Assembly: GCA_029948255.1 (NCBI GenBank) | Contig: JALIZF010001835.1 | Location: forward strand, 558,001 to 622,000 | Reading direction: 5' to 3' | DNA length: 64,000 nucleotides | Source: Telmatactis stephensoni | Lineage: Eukaryota > Cnidaria > Anthozoa > Actiniaria > Isophelliidae | Shown here: one piece after another, positions 24,840 to 41,100 of the stretch | Numbering within the stretch: position 1 is the first letter of the stretch | Layout of the letters: each line of letters starts with the position of its first letter | The notes under the pieces: model-generated | Database searches by the model: none | The model's input: only the letters and a program-made list of their open reading frames with translations | Told to the model about the DNA's origin: nothing | Program-made: the position numbers and the translations under genes

Positions 24840-27800
24840 CTTTATTTAAAAACGGTAATTACATTCAACTATAAAAATTGGTTTTCAAGTAAGCCGTTTA
24901 TGTTATACTACGTAATATATAAAATCATGCTTTCAGGACCTTTGGTACTATCACTTCATTAATATGATGGTCCCAGCTCAGCTTTTCATCAACCATCACA
25001 CCCAAAAGCTTAGAGTGGGAAACCAGACAGACAGGCAGGCAGGCAGACAGGCACACAGACAGAAGGCAGGCAGGCAGACAGGCAAGCAGGCAGAACAATA
25101 CTGGTCTGAGATGGTCAAAAAGACAGGCAGACAGACAGACAGGCAGACAGAGAAAAAGGATAGCATACCTTTCCATAATCAATAACTGGTGCTTCAACCC
25201 CAGGGAACAAGTCAGACACTATACCATTGAATAGAGGTGCATCCTGTGATGTCAGCTTGGCAACATTCATATCCTTCATAGACATTAGTAGGATCTGAAA
25301 GAGAAACATCAAATTTGAGGCTCATGAAAGGGGTGCAAAAATGTTTTGAGTACTGGTAGATAAACATCTCATTGAAAATGCTGTCTGAACTCAGATCTCA
25401 ACCATCTTCCCAGTATTACTTTGACAGACCTATATGTATTTCCAAGTGAGCAAATTGGGTGTTGGTCTACAAACCTCTTCATCAGACATGTCTGGGTTAG
25501 CTCTTTTCTTTTTGCCTGCATATCTCAGTACAGAAGTGAGAGCACGAAGACCAAAGTCATAGTGGTCCTGTTTGGATAGTTGTTGCACTGCTAGTGAGTA
25601 CAGGGTGTAAACCTTCTTGGCCAACACCTACAAGATAGCCACAAGGATCAGTTAACCATCTGGATAGCATAACCTCCAAATGGTATGCTCCTCAAAATTG
25701 GCATAACGTTACACATACAAATCCAAGCAGCAGATCCAATAATACATTGCTCAGACATTAATAGTGCCTGTTTTCTTATAATGATGATATGATATGTTAC
25801 TTGTCAATTTTCTTGCCTTGGTGTTATTGAAGCCTTCAGCAAAGAGAATAATTTCAGCAATCATTCCTGAGTCAGGTACACACATAGAGATGGGTCTGAA
25901 CATACTCTTCAAGTTATCTGGTAACTCAGTACGACCAGCATAACCTAGAAAATGTTAGTAATATAGTCAGTTTAGATGACATGATGGAATGAGCAACTGA
26001 CAACTGACTGATTGATTGACTGACTAACTGACTGACTGATTGATTGACTGACTAACTGACTGACTGACTGACTGACTGACTAACTGACTGACTGACTGAC
26101 TGACTGACTGACTGACTGACTGACTGACCGATCGACTGACCAACCAACCAACCGACCGACTGACAGACTGATGTGACTGACTTAGTGATTGACTGACACC
26201 TGACTGACCAATCAACTGACTTGCTGACACTAACTGTATGACATTACTGATTGGTCAATTGCAATTGACTTAATATATTATACATTCAAACAATGACTGA
26301 CTTGTTTGTCTCAGTCATTGACTGTCTGGCTGACTGGTATACCTACCAGGGTTCATTGTAATAAATATCCCACATGACCACACAAGGTTGATCTCACGTC
26401 CTTCAAACACAAAGCGTGTGGCTCCTGCTGAAAGTGCTGACAAGATGGACAGGATTTGCTGTGCTACCACAGACAATACCTCAATGTTGATACGATTGAA
26501 TTCATCAAAGCAGCCCCAGGCACCAGTCTGAAAGAAGAATTGCAATGGAAGCATTTTCACAAGGACATCACAGCAAGATACATACTGCAGTCCATACAGT
26601 GAGATTTTCATATAGTCATACAAATTCTTCTAAGTACTCTCAAGAGACAGAAGAAAGTGGTTTCAGTTTGAAAATGTTGAAATCATCTTTTAAATACCAT
26701 ATATCATATTAAGCAACATAATACAGTTACTTCAGCATCAATTACCTACCTGTGCCAAACCACTATACATACGGCCCATACTCTTGAAGTCCAGACCCTC
26801 AGAGCAGTTGACAACAATGACATAATTACCAAGGGCTTTCCCAAGATCCTTCACAGTCTCAGTTTTACCAGTGCCAGCAGGTCCTTTGGGGCTTCCTCCT
26901 CGGTGAAGATGGAGTGCAGTGGTGAGAGTCATATAGCATCTATGAGAATGAAGAATGAATATTATCATAATTAATAAGACTCCTGAATCTTCATAATTAA
27001 CATCATCGTTATCTGTAGATGTCATCATAAATCATTATAATTAGGCTTTTCAAGTAGTTTGGTATCATGGCACTGACATCAGTAACACTGCAGTCACAGT
27101 ATGACACAGTCTGTTTTGCATGCATACTCTTATCATTGTTCGTGAAAAAGCCTCATTAACCACTTTTTGATAGAACACTTTACTCACCTGTCAGTCAAAG
27201 GAGTGATAACTAGACGTCCTGAGTTTCCTAAATACTCATAGCCATACTGAAACTGAGTGTTGGTCTGTCGTACCACACAATCATCAATATCCTGTTGGTT
27301 AACCAGTCAACTGTTAATGTTAGACCCATTCAACAAAAGATTGAAAATGAACAATGGAGTCATGTAATTGAGAAAATGTATCTTTATAAAGAAGACAGTA
27401 CCTTGTCCCAGTACAGACGGAGCTGACTCAGCCATTCAAATGCAGAGACATCATTACAGCCTGACTTGATAAGCTTCTCAATGACATCACGACCATGAAC
27501 CTCAATGGTTACCAAGGCAACAATCTTAAGTCGCTGTAGTTTGGTCAGGTTGCCACGAATCATGTCTGAGAATTTGTTCAGCATGGAGACCTTTAAAGAG
27601 AAATAAGATAGTATACTGATAAGTTGTTGCACAAAATGAAAGAACTATATAACACTAGCCTGTTGATGGACTCATCAGGATTGGAAAATATGAAGATAAT
27701 GACTAGTTTTTGAGTGTTTAGACAAGTAAATCATACTTTGAACACATTTTTTGTACCTGTTTCTTCTTTAAACTTTTCAAAGCTTTCTTGTCACCTCTTT

Positions 27801-29104
27801 CCTTAGTGTTACTTAATGCTTTATTACAGTCACTTGTCCACTGGATTTGACTAGATGTTATAGTGAGCTATAAACAAAGCAACAGTTATTGTCAACCTAA
27901 AGGCTGTCACACAAGACTCAATGTTTCTTGCAACTTGTAATGCAATGCTCTTGCTTAGCAAGTTGTTGCTGAGAATACATGTGTAATACCCCCAGTATTA
28001 GCAATTTCAATGTAAAGCAAGTTACAGCATGTAACATCTATCTCAGAACCTTCAATCAATGCCCAGCTCCTCTAAATCCCTGAAAAATCCAATCTGACAT
28101 ATCTGGTTTTATTGCAGACCAAGAGCTGCATTGCAAGTCATAAAGACAGCTGCATGCTTCTGGAACCTCACCAGCAACTTGCAATACTCTGTTTTCATCA
28201 GCAATGCATTGCAAGTCGCAACATAATTTACCTCATGTCACAGGTCCTTAACCAATGTGAGATGAATTTGATAAGCAAAATGAGCATGGGCAGTAGGCTA
28301 TCTACTCTATGTATATCCAAATTTTTCTTTGATATGCTTGATTTTGCAGTTCATTTTAATATGTGGTCTTACTTGACCACATGGATGGGAAAATTAAAAT
28401 GAGTATAAACAGGCTTAATCTTCTCCTGTACACAGTGGTTAAACATTACCTGTCCAGCCCATTCCTTGACCCACTTGTCACGTTTACTTAGGTTTTTCTT
28501 CAGTGCGAGTCGGCAGTGTTTTAATAACTCCTTTAGAGTCCATCTCATACTTCTCTCCACATCACACAGCCATGCCTGACAATAAGATAATACACTGAGT
28601 ACTTGAAGTACGTGATGAAATCATTGATAATAATGATGATGATTAAAATAATGAAATGATTATGAAAAATGATGATGATGATAAAAATATGAAGGGATGT
28701 CTATGAAAATGACCTAAGTGACTTGCTGTGCATGTGTTCATATTTAACTAAAGGAAAGTTATTAAGTATTATCATTTTGATTTGACAATTTGAAAAAAAG
28801 ATCATCAAAAAGTCACTTAAGCCATTTTCATAGTCATCCCTTCAAGTACATTATTATTATGATTTACCTCTACTGGGCCCTCCAGGAGAACTGAATGACC
28901 AAACTCAACATATTCACCCTCTGCAGAGTACATTCCAACTGCTTCTGTCTTTTGTGTGATTCCCATCTAAAATAAAGTCAAGAAAGAAAATATTACAATT
29001 GCAGCAAACAAACTTAATTATTGAATACAAGCATGAAAATTGTCTGTCTGTTAATCTGTCTATCCATCTGTCTGTCTGTGTGTCTGTCTGACTGACCGAC
29101 TGAC

Positions 29105-29167
<63 letters not shown>

Positions 29168-32100
29168 GGCTTACTTACCCTTGCCATTTTAAGAGATTTG
29201 ATGTTATCAAAACACTTCTTGAGATGTGCTTGGACCTGAAATCAGTCAAGAATAGAATAGAATAGAATAACTTAGAATAGAATAACTATATTTAGACACG
29301 AGACATTGATGAGCATTGCTGCTCGTTACAAAATATATGTGTATAACTAAAAAATCTGTAAACAGAAAATGTGCTGTAATGTCAGTAAAATCATTTCAAA
29401 TTCCTGCCATAGCCAAGCAGTGTGGTGACCATGCTGTATTTACAGTCATATGAAAACTGCTCCACCACGTCACACTGTTAAAAACATACCGCTTCAGGAT
29501 TCTTTGACTGTCCAAGGATTTCCAGAAGATCATCATTAGACAGGAAGTAAAAGCGTGGAAAGATTTGTCTTTTGGTCTCCAGGTACATGTCAAGGGATTT
29601 CTGGATTTCTTCTAGTTTAGTGTTCATGTCATTCAAGGTGTCTAATAGGCCTATGGAGGACACAATAATAGATTGTTTATTAATTACTATTAATGTTATT
29701 AATAACTTGATTAATATCCATACCATAACTGTTGTGTCTAATGTGTGTGTGGTACTGTGTCAAATGAGTTTGAAATGAGTTCCATGCCCATATCACTGCT
29801 GTCATGTCTATAAAACACTTGAAATTCCTGCAGTAAATGTGCCCTATTGTTTTCATAATTATCCATATGAAAATTCCTCTATGAAATCTAAATTATAGCA
29901 CATTGCAAAGTCAGGAATGAGCACTAACATTCTGAGATAAATCCTTATCCAGTAATCATTAAATTCTTATAAATTATACAGTAGATAAAATTTTAATAAA
30001 ATCCAACACATTTGAGTAACTGGATTTTTTCCATCTATAGCACTATCAACTGTTTGCACAACCAGGCCCTGTTCTTTTCCATCTACACAGAAACTTCTGC
30101 TAGATACAGAACTGTAATGAGCTCATTACAAACTTCAGTAATTACTTTTGTGATGAGTTCCCCTTAAAGCATTGGGATCTTTATTTAGTTTCTGCATGAT
30201 GACCTAAAAAATAACCATAAAATTCAGCAATCAGTGTATTATTCTAGGACAATGTTCACTTTCAGGCTTTAAAGTCAAGATTTTGGTATGGCTCAACTGT
30301 ACAAAACTGCATGTATATATGCTCACATGCTTAATCAAGGAAAAAGTCCTTGAGCCTAAGATAATTTACCCTTGTAGCTTCTCCTCACATTGGTCTACTA
30401 ACAGTCTTTTCCAATTTCTTACCTTCCAGTTTCCATTTACATCATCAAACTCAGCTGATTCTCTTGGAAGTTGTTTTCTGATGTCTTCACCAAGGAAGAT
30501 ATTCTATTTGAAAATGATCAGAAAATAAATAACTGGCCTGTTAATTAAAAATTGGATGGAATAGTTGGACAGATGCTGTACTTGGACAATAGACCTTTTC
30601 AGCTTTGTTGTGATGTCACTCTTGGGATTTACCAGTAATTCTTTCATGCGTTAATATTTTATCATGTTCATCATAAAATAACTATTTTCAAGGGAATTTC
30701 ATGTGGTCTAAAATGGGCAATTTGCATACGAAGCTGAAAAGGTCTATATACCACAGTCTGGTACCATGTTATAATTTCTGTGCTATGCTGCAAATTTTGC
30801 CATGCACCAAAAAGTTGTTCTCCATAATGCTACAAAATTCACTGTTGTTCCATCATGTTATCTTGTTCAACTTCAATTTCTGGTTTTCTTTTTATCACAA
30901 TTTTTACTCCCATTTCCATTTCTATTTCATTTTATATCCATTTCAAAGTATCTGCATACCTCAAGATACATCCATTGTCTCTGTACAGTCAGGATCATTT
31001 CAATAACTTCTAGGATCAGAGAAAGGGTTCTTTCCCATTTATCAACCTGAATTTATAGAGTTTTAATAAGATTACAATGTCACCATTCTCAACAATATAA
31101 CAACAACAACAACAACAACAACAACATACCTCAGCCTCAAAGGCTTTCACATATCTTGAAGCTTTCATGGTAGAAAGAGTCACTTGATTGTCTTCTAGCA
31201 ATTGGAAGACATCATCAGTTGCTTTAAGTCTAAAGTGGCCACGGTCCTTGTATGGTCCAATGTCAAGGTTGACTTGCTCCCATGCCTGTGCAATACCAGC
31301 TATTGCCTGGAAAAGTGAAGTAAACATTGGAGACATCTGTTTCAAAGCTATTATCATAAATCAAGTAATTCTGTACATACTTGTTCAATGGACAATTCCT
31401 TGCTGGCAGCACCTGAGATGTCAGAGATTTGGGTACCAAACTGATCCAAACCAAGTTCAATGATCTTCTCAAGAGTAAAGTCATCAGCTGTAAAAATAAT
31501 AATAAATAATAAACTTAGACTGAAACATATGTAGGGACCTTAATTAAAGATGTTATGGGCCATGAAAGCACATCCCTCCTCATGCACTTGCCACTATTTT
31601 TAACATTCATGTTCTAGGTCCTGAAATACTGAAAACAACTGCATATATGTAACATAATGCATGCTAACACTGTCTACATCATCACTGCTTAACGTCCCTA
31701 ATATGTCAGGACAATGAAGCTATTCTTACCTGTGTGATCAAATGGTTTTTGCACTTCTGTTTTGATTTGAGCCCAGTGTCGATCTCTCATAGCAGGGTTC
31801 TTGAGATCTTGGATTAGTGGCATAGTTCTCTTGAACTGTTCAATGCGACCCTTGATTGAGTCACAGATATCCCAATTTTTATCCTAGAATATATTTATAT
31901 GTCAAGAATTTAATCCACTGAGATACAATGATGATAAATTATTTAGGAAAATAAAATTTAAAGGAAAATAATTTTTGTGCAAGACTCAAAAATATCATCA
32001 TTAGATAATCAGCAGCAGCAGCAACTCCATTTGTATATTTTTATCATTATCATGATGATAATCATAATCATAATCATCACCATCGCTATCATCAAAATAT

Positions 32101-35100
32101 CATCAATACAAAATAATAATAACACTTCACAAAAGCCGGCAACACTAGGTGATTTTATAAATACGCTTAGCTTGTTGGAGTGAATTTTGATCATTGTCAA
32201 TTGCAATAATTATTGCAGGTTGACTCCCTGTTTTATCACAGAGCAGGCACACTATATGAGTAACGACCATTCACCATGAATTTGATTACCAATATCTGAC
32301 ATGTTGCCATTGGAGGTGACTATTTTTAGGCAATGATCAAAATTCACTGTGTCATCAGGTTAGTTCAGACCACTACCAATCAAGTACCCTTCAAGTTTGT
32401 GCATGATATTCCCAGTCCTTACCTTCACTTCTCTGACAGTTTTATTCAATCTTTTGTACAACAATTGGGATGTTGTCTCCATGTCTGTAGTTACCAAATC
32501 AACAAACTTTCCAACTTTCCAAGAATCCCACAGACCTTCCCATTCCTTGGTAATCGACCAAATCTGTTCCAAATGTTCTAAATCTTTCTCCAAGGTTTGT
32601 AGGTCCTTGGAAGGAGCTTGTTCAATCTTGAATATGTTTAGACCACGTCGCAGGGTTGATTCCTGGTTTTTAAGGTTATGGACTTGTTCATGGTACGTGG
32701 TAACATGTTCCAGAGCCTAAAAAAGGGTAAGTGAATTTAGTATGAAAGAGTTTCTTCTGTTTTCTGTAGTAACAGTTATGGTATTTATCACAGACTGTAA
32801 TACCAAACAGAATTTTATTGTACTGGCAGTGCCCTTAATGAAAAGTGAGAATGAAGCAAAAGTACAACACAAAATATTTTTGTCCTGCAATGTAATGCAA
32901 CTGCAAATGTGTAGCTGCAGTCTGGGTGAATTTTCCAATATATCTTGATTTTGTGATGGCCAAAATTGCACGTCAGCAATTGCCTTTGGTCTTCACAGCT
33001 ACAATTGCACAACATGTCAAGCTTTACACTCTTTTATCATTGAAAACCAAATACAGGTTGCAGCAAAACCAAATGCAATTACAGCTATTCTATATGCAAA
33101 AACATTTTGCCTTCTGGCAGTGCAATTGCAGTAAAAACACATTATTCCACAACTGCAGATACTAGCTGCAATAATGGAAAAATCTTTTGGGCAGTACTAT
33201 AAGTTAGTTTATTACCCTGTTCCTCCATAATGCAGGAAACCTGATACAAAATTTATTAGAATTGCCTACAGAAATGGTAAACCTTCATACTATATAATAT
33301 TTTATAATTACACTTGACCTAACATTATTTTACCTCTTTGACAGCAATGGAGCTACTAAATGGACCTTTAGCCTGGAAATCATCAAATAAAGTGTTGATA
33401 GTCTTCTTGAACTCCTCTGATGAATGAATAAGTCCAGTCTTGAATTTCTCTTTACTCTTCTTCAGCATGACGTCACTGTCCAGTAAGCACTGCTGGAATG
33501 ACACCCACTCCCCACTTAACTGATCAAGCATGTGTTGTACCTAAGAGTAGAACATAAAATACTCATTACAAAATGGGTCATAGAGCCGTTTTTGTACGAC
33601 TAGGAACACAGCATAATCACTGCACCACACCATTATGACAGGAATTTCAGGTGTTTTTATAGACATTACGGCACTGACATGGTGACAGTATGGCACGGTA
33701 AGTTTTCTACTGAATACAAAAAAGTAACACTCTACTGAAGTACAACACAGACCAAGCATGCCAGATTGCCAGTCAGCAGTTTTGAAATGGGCCATGCCGT
33801 GCTGTGTCTGTATCAGTGCTGTGTTGTCTATAAAAACATCCAAAATTCCTGCCGTAACCATGCCTACTGTTTTCACAGTCATATGGAATCTACCCATATC
33901 ACAGATCAATCAAAAGATAGGACATTGTTCCAGACATTGCAAAAATTGCACTGTTATTAGGGTCGCTTCCATCAGGCACTTAAAAAATGCTTACTAGTAC
34001 TATTTCAAATTTGAGGATACCCACTTTAGAATATCAGAAAGCAATGGCAAGCAGCTTGCAAATCTTACCTCCTCAGGTATAGCAACTTCATACTTTTCAA
34101 GAATAACAAACTGTTCATGCAAAGGAGGGAATTTGGCTTCAATATTGGGCAAGTCATTCTGCAGACGTTCCAACAGTGCCAGGCTTTCACCCAACTCATC
34201 TAAGGTCTCAGGAGGTGCACTCAGTCTATGAAAAAAGATGAGTATTAAAAATTAAAATGTGATGATTGAAATGAAGATGACTCAGGTGATGGTGATAATG
34301 ATGATGGTAGAGATTTAGCAAACATAACACAATGTGAAAGAGGATGCAGCATGCACTGAAGATGAACTTTGTTCAGAATAACGGCTGACATATCACCAAT
34401 GTCAAGAGGAGGACATGAATTAGCAACATCAGTGATCACTTTGAACATAATTTGTCAGGTCAAGTGGAGTCCTCTTTCACAATGCATTGTGTGTGCTAAA
34501 TCTACCTTGTAAAGACAACTGCCATCATGATCAAAAGAAAAAAAATGTCAAATACTTACTTTTTGGCATTATCCTTCAGGGATGTATGCAGCTCCAACAA
34601 TTTCTGGCTGGCCATCTCTCTTAACAGAGTAGTAAACTTATTCTGCCATTCATTACAGTGGCTTAATAATGCAAACTTAAGTGGTGAACAGTCTAACATC
34701 ACAAAGTCTATGTTCAACACTGTCTCTTCTTTCTGGAAGTTGTTGGCAATCTCAGTATATCTACACAAACACAAAAATATAAATAAGAATCACAAGAACA
34801 TAACGGACTGGCTTAAAGAAGCTGATTTTTGTTACCTTGCAATGTCAGCATCAAAAGATGAAACTGGTGGATTAAGACGTTGATATCTCCTAATGAATGC
34901 ATCTTTCTGGATTTCCCAGATTTCACGATATCTAATAGGAAAATTACGTCAAGTCATTACATGTACATATACGTACTTAAATACAGGCCTGCTTTTTCTT
35001 GTAAAAAAAGATCACGAAAAACATCAAAAGTCTAAGACAGTGCCATGAATTATCATCATATGCATCATAGTTTTGGAGTAGTCAGTTGGCTCTTATAAAA

Positions 35101-38100
35101 AGAATCTCCTGCACTCGTTTGTTAAGGCCCGGTAATACGAGCAACAAAATTGTGCGACTTATTGCGCAACATTGTTGCATTGCAAGTTGCAGAGCAAATG
35201 TTGCTCGTATTACCACCCCGCATGCAACAACTTTTCTTTGTTGCATGAAGTAGAAGCACTGTTGTGTATACTTTTTGCAACAAAGAAAAGTTGTTGCATG
35301 CGGGGTGGTAATATAAGCAACATTTACTCTGCAACTTGCAACGCAACAATGTTACGCGACAAGTTGCACAATTTTGTTGCTTGTATTACCAAGCCATCAC
35401 TCAAAAGTCAGTCTTGGTCACAATGTCACTTACGTATCCCAGGTGCTAAGATATGATTGGAGATGGGACTCATTAGATGACATTCCTGCCTTTATGGCAA
35501 CTTGGATTTTCTTTGTTTCATCATCACGTTCAATAATGGCATGGACAGGCTAAAATACAAAAACACAGCTGAACCCTCCTGTAAATGGACACCCTTGGGA
35601 ACAGAATTGGTGTCTGCTGACAAGAGGTGTCTAATTGAAGGGCTACCCATGAAAATGACCTAAGTGACTTATGTTGGTAATGATATTTTATCATAGGAAA
35701 GTGAAGTAACATCATTTTGGACCATTTGAGAAATTTGAAAAAATCATCAAAAACATCACTTTTCAATAATCCATTTTCATGGGCACCCCTTCAATTATGT
35801 AGAGTTTGTTAAGAGAAGCGCCCAAGGGATGCTGTCCACGTATGGGAGGTGTCTGCTTACAGAGATGTCCATTAGTGGAGATCGATTTTATGGGGTGTGC
35901 AACAACATGTAAGTATATGAATTGTCACTTTGAAAGAAGTTAGAAGTAAATATATGTTTCATTGAGTCTTGGGCTTGGATATTTTTTGAGCTATTGATTG
36001 CACACTGGATGAAACACATTTATTTCTTAAATGTAAGTACTTCTAAATCAATCATATGTCACAGTCGGCATCAGTGTTGCCAATATGATTTTCATCATCA
36101 TCATCATCATTATCAATTATTGATCATCAAATAATAATTATTACAACAAATGTTACCTCTTTGGTAGACTTTCTTTTAGTAAGTAAGTCTGGTAGCCTTT
36201 TGAATACTGATAAGCAAGTAGTGAGAGAGCTTGCTATGTTTTCCATCATACTGGCTAATTTAGCTAATGTAGGAGAGAACTCAACCTGGAATTAAATGAC
36301 AGTTCACAATAAGACAAGAATCTATATGACAACTTTATTAAAGATGGTTAAATGGACAGGATATAATTAAAAGTAGATAGTAAGAAGCATAAAAATAAAC
36401 ATTAAGAAATGCAGACGGACCAAAGTCAAACAAAGTCAGACAGACAGACAGACTTACTGACAGACAGACAGTACTGGCCAAATAGATGAAAAGAAACTTT
36501 AAGACATTTCTTGTACTGTGTCCATACCTTATCACCTTCTAGAACAACTTTAACTCGTAGAAAGGGATTTGGTATGCTCTTCCCATCACCATTTATAGCT
36601 CTTGATAATTCTTGTAGTGACCATTTGACATTCAGCCTGAACGCCTCTTCCACCATACGGTCAATCTTCTCTGTATAACGTAGCCAGTGGGCTTGAACCT
36701 ATCATGAGATTTAATTCAATTTGATTAAGAAGTCAACCTACAAGCAATAATATTATAATTTCAATTTTCACATGAGTGCACTGTCAACAGACCATGCTGT
36801 GTGCATGTCTGTCCTCTTTGAATTCCTGCCGTGACCATGCCATGCCATGACCATCCCATTCTCAAAGTCATATGAAACTTCTCTAGTCAATCCACATGTC
36901 ATAAATAAGTGAGCATTAAATTACCTCTTGTCCATCATTTCTAAAGACTTCATAAGTGCTCTTCATCGTCCCAACTATGTCCATGTGTGTCACCTGCAGT
37001 CTTGTTTGCAACAATGACATATGGTTTTTCTTCAATGATAAAGATCAAGACAGTGTTAACATCCACTTTCAACTCTTGCAGCATAAAGAGATTTGTCATA
37101 TGAAGAGATTATTGTCAATGACAGTAGTGTAAAGACTATCCCTGTATTTTGTTGCTTGTGATGTTAAGAGGATACTGAAGATCTCTAAGACAAGTTGTAT
37201 GAACTATTGCAGCAATTACGTGGAACACATCCTGTATCACACAAAATTATGGCAAGAAATGATTGCAGCAACATTTTTCAGCATTGCACCTCTTGTAATG
37301 CCAATGCAAGTTGTGAGTTGCAAAAAATTACACTACATTTCAAGTGAGAACATGATGCAAGTACAAGTGCAAGAACAGAACTGGGTGAAACAGCCAATCA
37401 GGGGATTCTCTACAGGTCCAAGTCTTGTTGTCCAAGTGAAAACAAGATGGTGTCTATAATTTATTATTATTTTGCTGGTGCTGTCTTGCATTGCTAGTGA
37501 GAACCAGGCTTTAAACCATGACTACACTAAATTCATGACTGTACAGTAATAATTACTAATAATTATTAATAATTATTGCTGGTTTGAGCATGTCTATGTA
37601 TGTTACATTATGGTCACATGTATGGTTGGTAAATGTTTGTCGTTTCAATATTTAGGCTTTACCTGTTCATCTTCAAATTGCAGGTTGTCATAGACACGTT
37701 TACCATCAATCTTGACCAAGAGCATTTCACTTATCTTGACACAGTTCTTAGATATCATGAGATTAGCATTCTTGTAGTCATCTACAATCCCTTGAACCTG
37801 GAAAAGAACTTACTTTAAGGCTACATTTATTGCACACTAATTATCAAATTCTAACATGAAAAACTTAGATGAGAATAAAATAAGAAAGCATGAGAAATGT
37901 GTAGAAGTGAAATAAAAGTGGATAGAAATAAAAATGGGAATTAAAGTGAATGAGAATGAAAAGTTGACCAAACCAAAATAACATAGTTTTAGCCATTCCA
38001 GAACCTTACATTATACTTTTTTACTGTTAACTAATTTTTACACTAAATCAAATTTGATTGAAATTTATTATCTTAGAACCAAAAACTAATGTTACATGAA

Positions 38101-41100
38101 CACATTTATACCTTGCTACAGTTATTTCTGCATTCACCAATAAAGTAGTCTGATATGCCCTTTGATGCCCAAGTCAATTTTGTTAGACCAGGATGAATCT
38201 TCTTGTCTAGTGAGCGGATTCTTTCTTTGAAGAGACCACGTTCTTCTGGTGACAGAACAGCTATAATCCTGGAAGGAGACAAGCAAACTTAATAAGAACT
38301 ATATCAGTTTTAAATATTTTTTGAATGAATCAGCTTTAATTAATAGAAACAAAGCAGATATAGTGGACTTTCTCAAATGACATTCCTATTTATAATGAGA
38401 AGTCTTTACAGAGGTGTCCAATTCAAGAGAGAGTTGACTGTATTTTTTACAATTATTTTTATTAAATTAATTATTTTCACTATTGTAAAGCGCCTATAGG
38501 ACTACACAGGAATAGGCTGCTATAAAAATGTCATTTAATTATTATTATTATTATCATAACATAAATTATGAACCCATTGTAAATACCTGTTGTAATCTCT
38601 GACAACAAGTAAAACATTTTCACGTAGAATCCTGAGATCTTCCTTCTTCTGGTAAACCTCTGACACATAGTGTGGAGTCTCAAACATGAGTTTTTCCCAA
38701 TAGTGAATTTCATTGATCAACTTCAAAAGTGTTCTGAAAAGGAAGAAAAGAAATGTAAAAATGAAATATCTTGCTTTAGAAAAAGACTAAGAAAATGACT
38801 TTTCTCCAACATACTTATCAAAATGTAGATCTAGAGTTCCTGTTCTATCTTGACTTCTTCGCATTAAAGGTATCTCGAGGAGCTTGACTGATTCCTGTAA
38901 ATAAACATTTATTATAATTATGAAATTTAGCTCAATGATAAAAAGGTGTACAGTTAAGCATTGGATTATCACATTACAGTATATCAACCAGGGCATGAAT
39001 AAATTGTGTGAAGTATTTTGCATCACTATAATTACTGCAAGTAGAATGGACAAGACACACCATTGTCTTTTTAATTAGCAATGGTGTACAATAATTACAT
39101 CAACCTAATCACACACACATAGCCCCTCCCCCTCTATAGTGTATGGCCAGACAGTGAGGATGTTCACAAGATTTACAAGGCAAATCACCGCATGTAACAT
39201 CAGTTTAATAACTTCTGGATGAGTGGTATCTCACAATACTGGTAGAACCAGTCAGGCTCAAAGAAAATACAATTATGACAAATATTACAATAATTATGGT
39301 CACTCTTTCCCTGCAGCCTTGTTTTAAACTGCTCTGTGCATTATCATATACTGTAGATCTATTTCCAACTTACTTTGTCAACAGTAGCTGTCCATTCATT
39401 GAAAGTCTTTCTTACATATTCATCTAAAGCCTGTGCAAGCTGCTGGTATTGGGTTCTTATTTCATCTCCAGAACCAATTTGAGGCAAATAAAATGCCTTG
39501 TTGAGAATCTAAAAAATACAAATATAAATTCATGCAAAAGACATTTTTTTCCTGCCAATCCTTAAAGGATCTAAACTTTAAGGCAAGCTGCTTTATGTGA
39601 CTTTTGCCTTTTCTCATACCCTTATATTATATTTGACCTCGGACTTAGAAGTCTTACTCTTTGGGTGCTGAATATATATCATTTATAGAGAAAATAGGAT
39701 GCATCTTATAATCTAAGAAATGACTAAAATAACATGCAAACTCTCTGTGTAAACAACACTTTTGAAAACTTTATTTATGCAGGATAAATAACATTACCCA
39801 TTCAGCATCCAAAGGATACTATTATCAATAGGAACCCTGGGTACTTTTTGTTCCAAAAAATGACCAAAATAAGAACAACTCAGAATACTATCCTTTGACA
39901 TGTTGCACCTTATGATGATAACAACATACTAGGCAATTTTATATACTCGTTGGAGCAAGATTGTCACCTGAAAATTGTCAGGTGTGACCTGCTGCTACAA
40001 CAGCAAATTTCCAGAGCAATCTTAATTGGCACAACCAGTGACCAAAATTTCAGATATCTTATATGTCAGATACTGGCAATCAAATTTAGAGGCGATCAGT
40101 GATGGTCAAAATTCAATTGCCTAGTGTGCCGTTGACTATAAAGGTGATCACATTCACTGGCCCTATAATCTCTTTTGAAGATACCAATTCATATAACTGG
40201 ATGAAACATATTTGGGCTCCCTGTGGTAAATGTCAAGTGCACAGGGATCCCAGTATTGATAACTTACAGCCATTGGTTTGTCAATTCTTCTTCGCAGCAT
40301 TCTAGCCCAGCTAGAAGAACCAGCATACTTGGGATAAAGTGCTGGTAGGTCTACAATCTTAGTATTGAATTCCTTTTTGACAAGGTTTAGCTCTTCATTG
40401 AACAGTTGATAAACTTCTACTGTCTTCTTGTCAATGGTTCTTCTGATGGCCTAAATATACAATTGTATTATGATAAATATGGTAGTAATTGAATGAGCCA
40501 TATGCAAATACTTGTAAAATAGAGAAGACTGTGGTTAAAGGGTCATTTTCTAGTCCCCAGCCCTTCCCCACTTCACACAAACACTTCTACCTCCAGAAAC
40601 ACCATTACTTTCACCAAATTCAACTAGTGTATAGGATTGTCAAAATAATACTAGCTAGAATTTTAGACCCTACCCCACCCTTAGATTAGAAATCCCTAAT
40701 TAGAAATCTTGATCTCCCCCTGTCAACAAAATTCTTGACAAATCCCTCAATAATTGCCTCCAAATGGAATTGGCAATTTTGCTATTAATACCTCTCTGGA
40801 TGAAAGATGTTGGAAAATGTCCAGTATTTCAGCTCCTTCTTGTGATGTTGTGACTGTTTCAAATGCAGATGCTATGAGATTCTGTACCATGACTTCTAAG
40901 TCTTTTACACCTGCACGGAATCTGTAAGAACAAGTGCCTCATGGTAAGTTACCTCTAACGATATCAATACACCCCAAGCATATCAATGGGGCATAATACA
41001 TGCAGGAGGGACATGCAACTGGTTTAATGCAACCCAAGAAAACTGATTTGATTTCCTAGTGTAATAATGACTATAAAACTGTTATAGCACAAATTGTGCT

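Noticed and set aside
24964..25185. Open frames rich in RQTDRQ or CLSVCLPA
   Set aside because: Translations of ACAG/CAGG microsatellite DNA.
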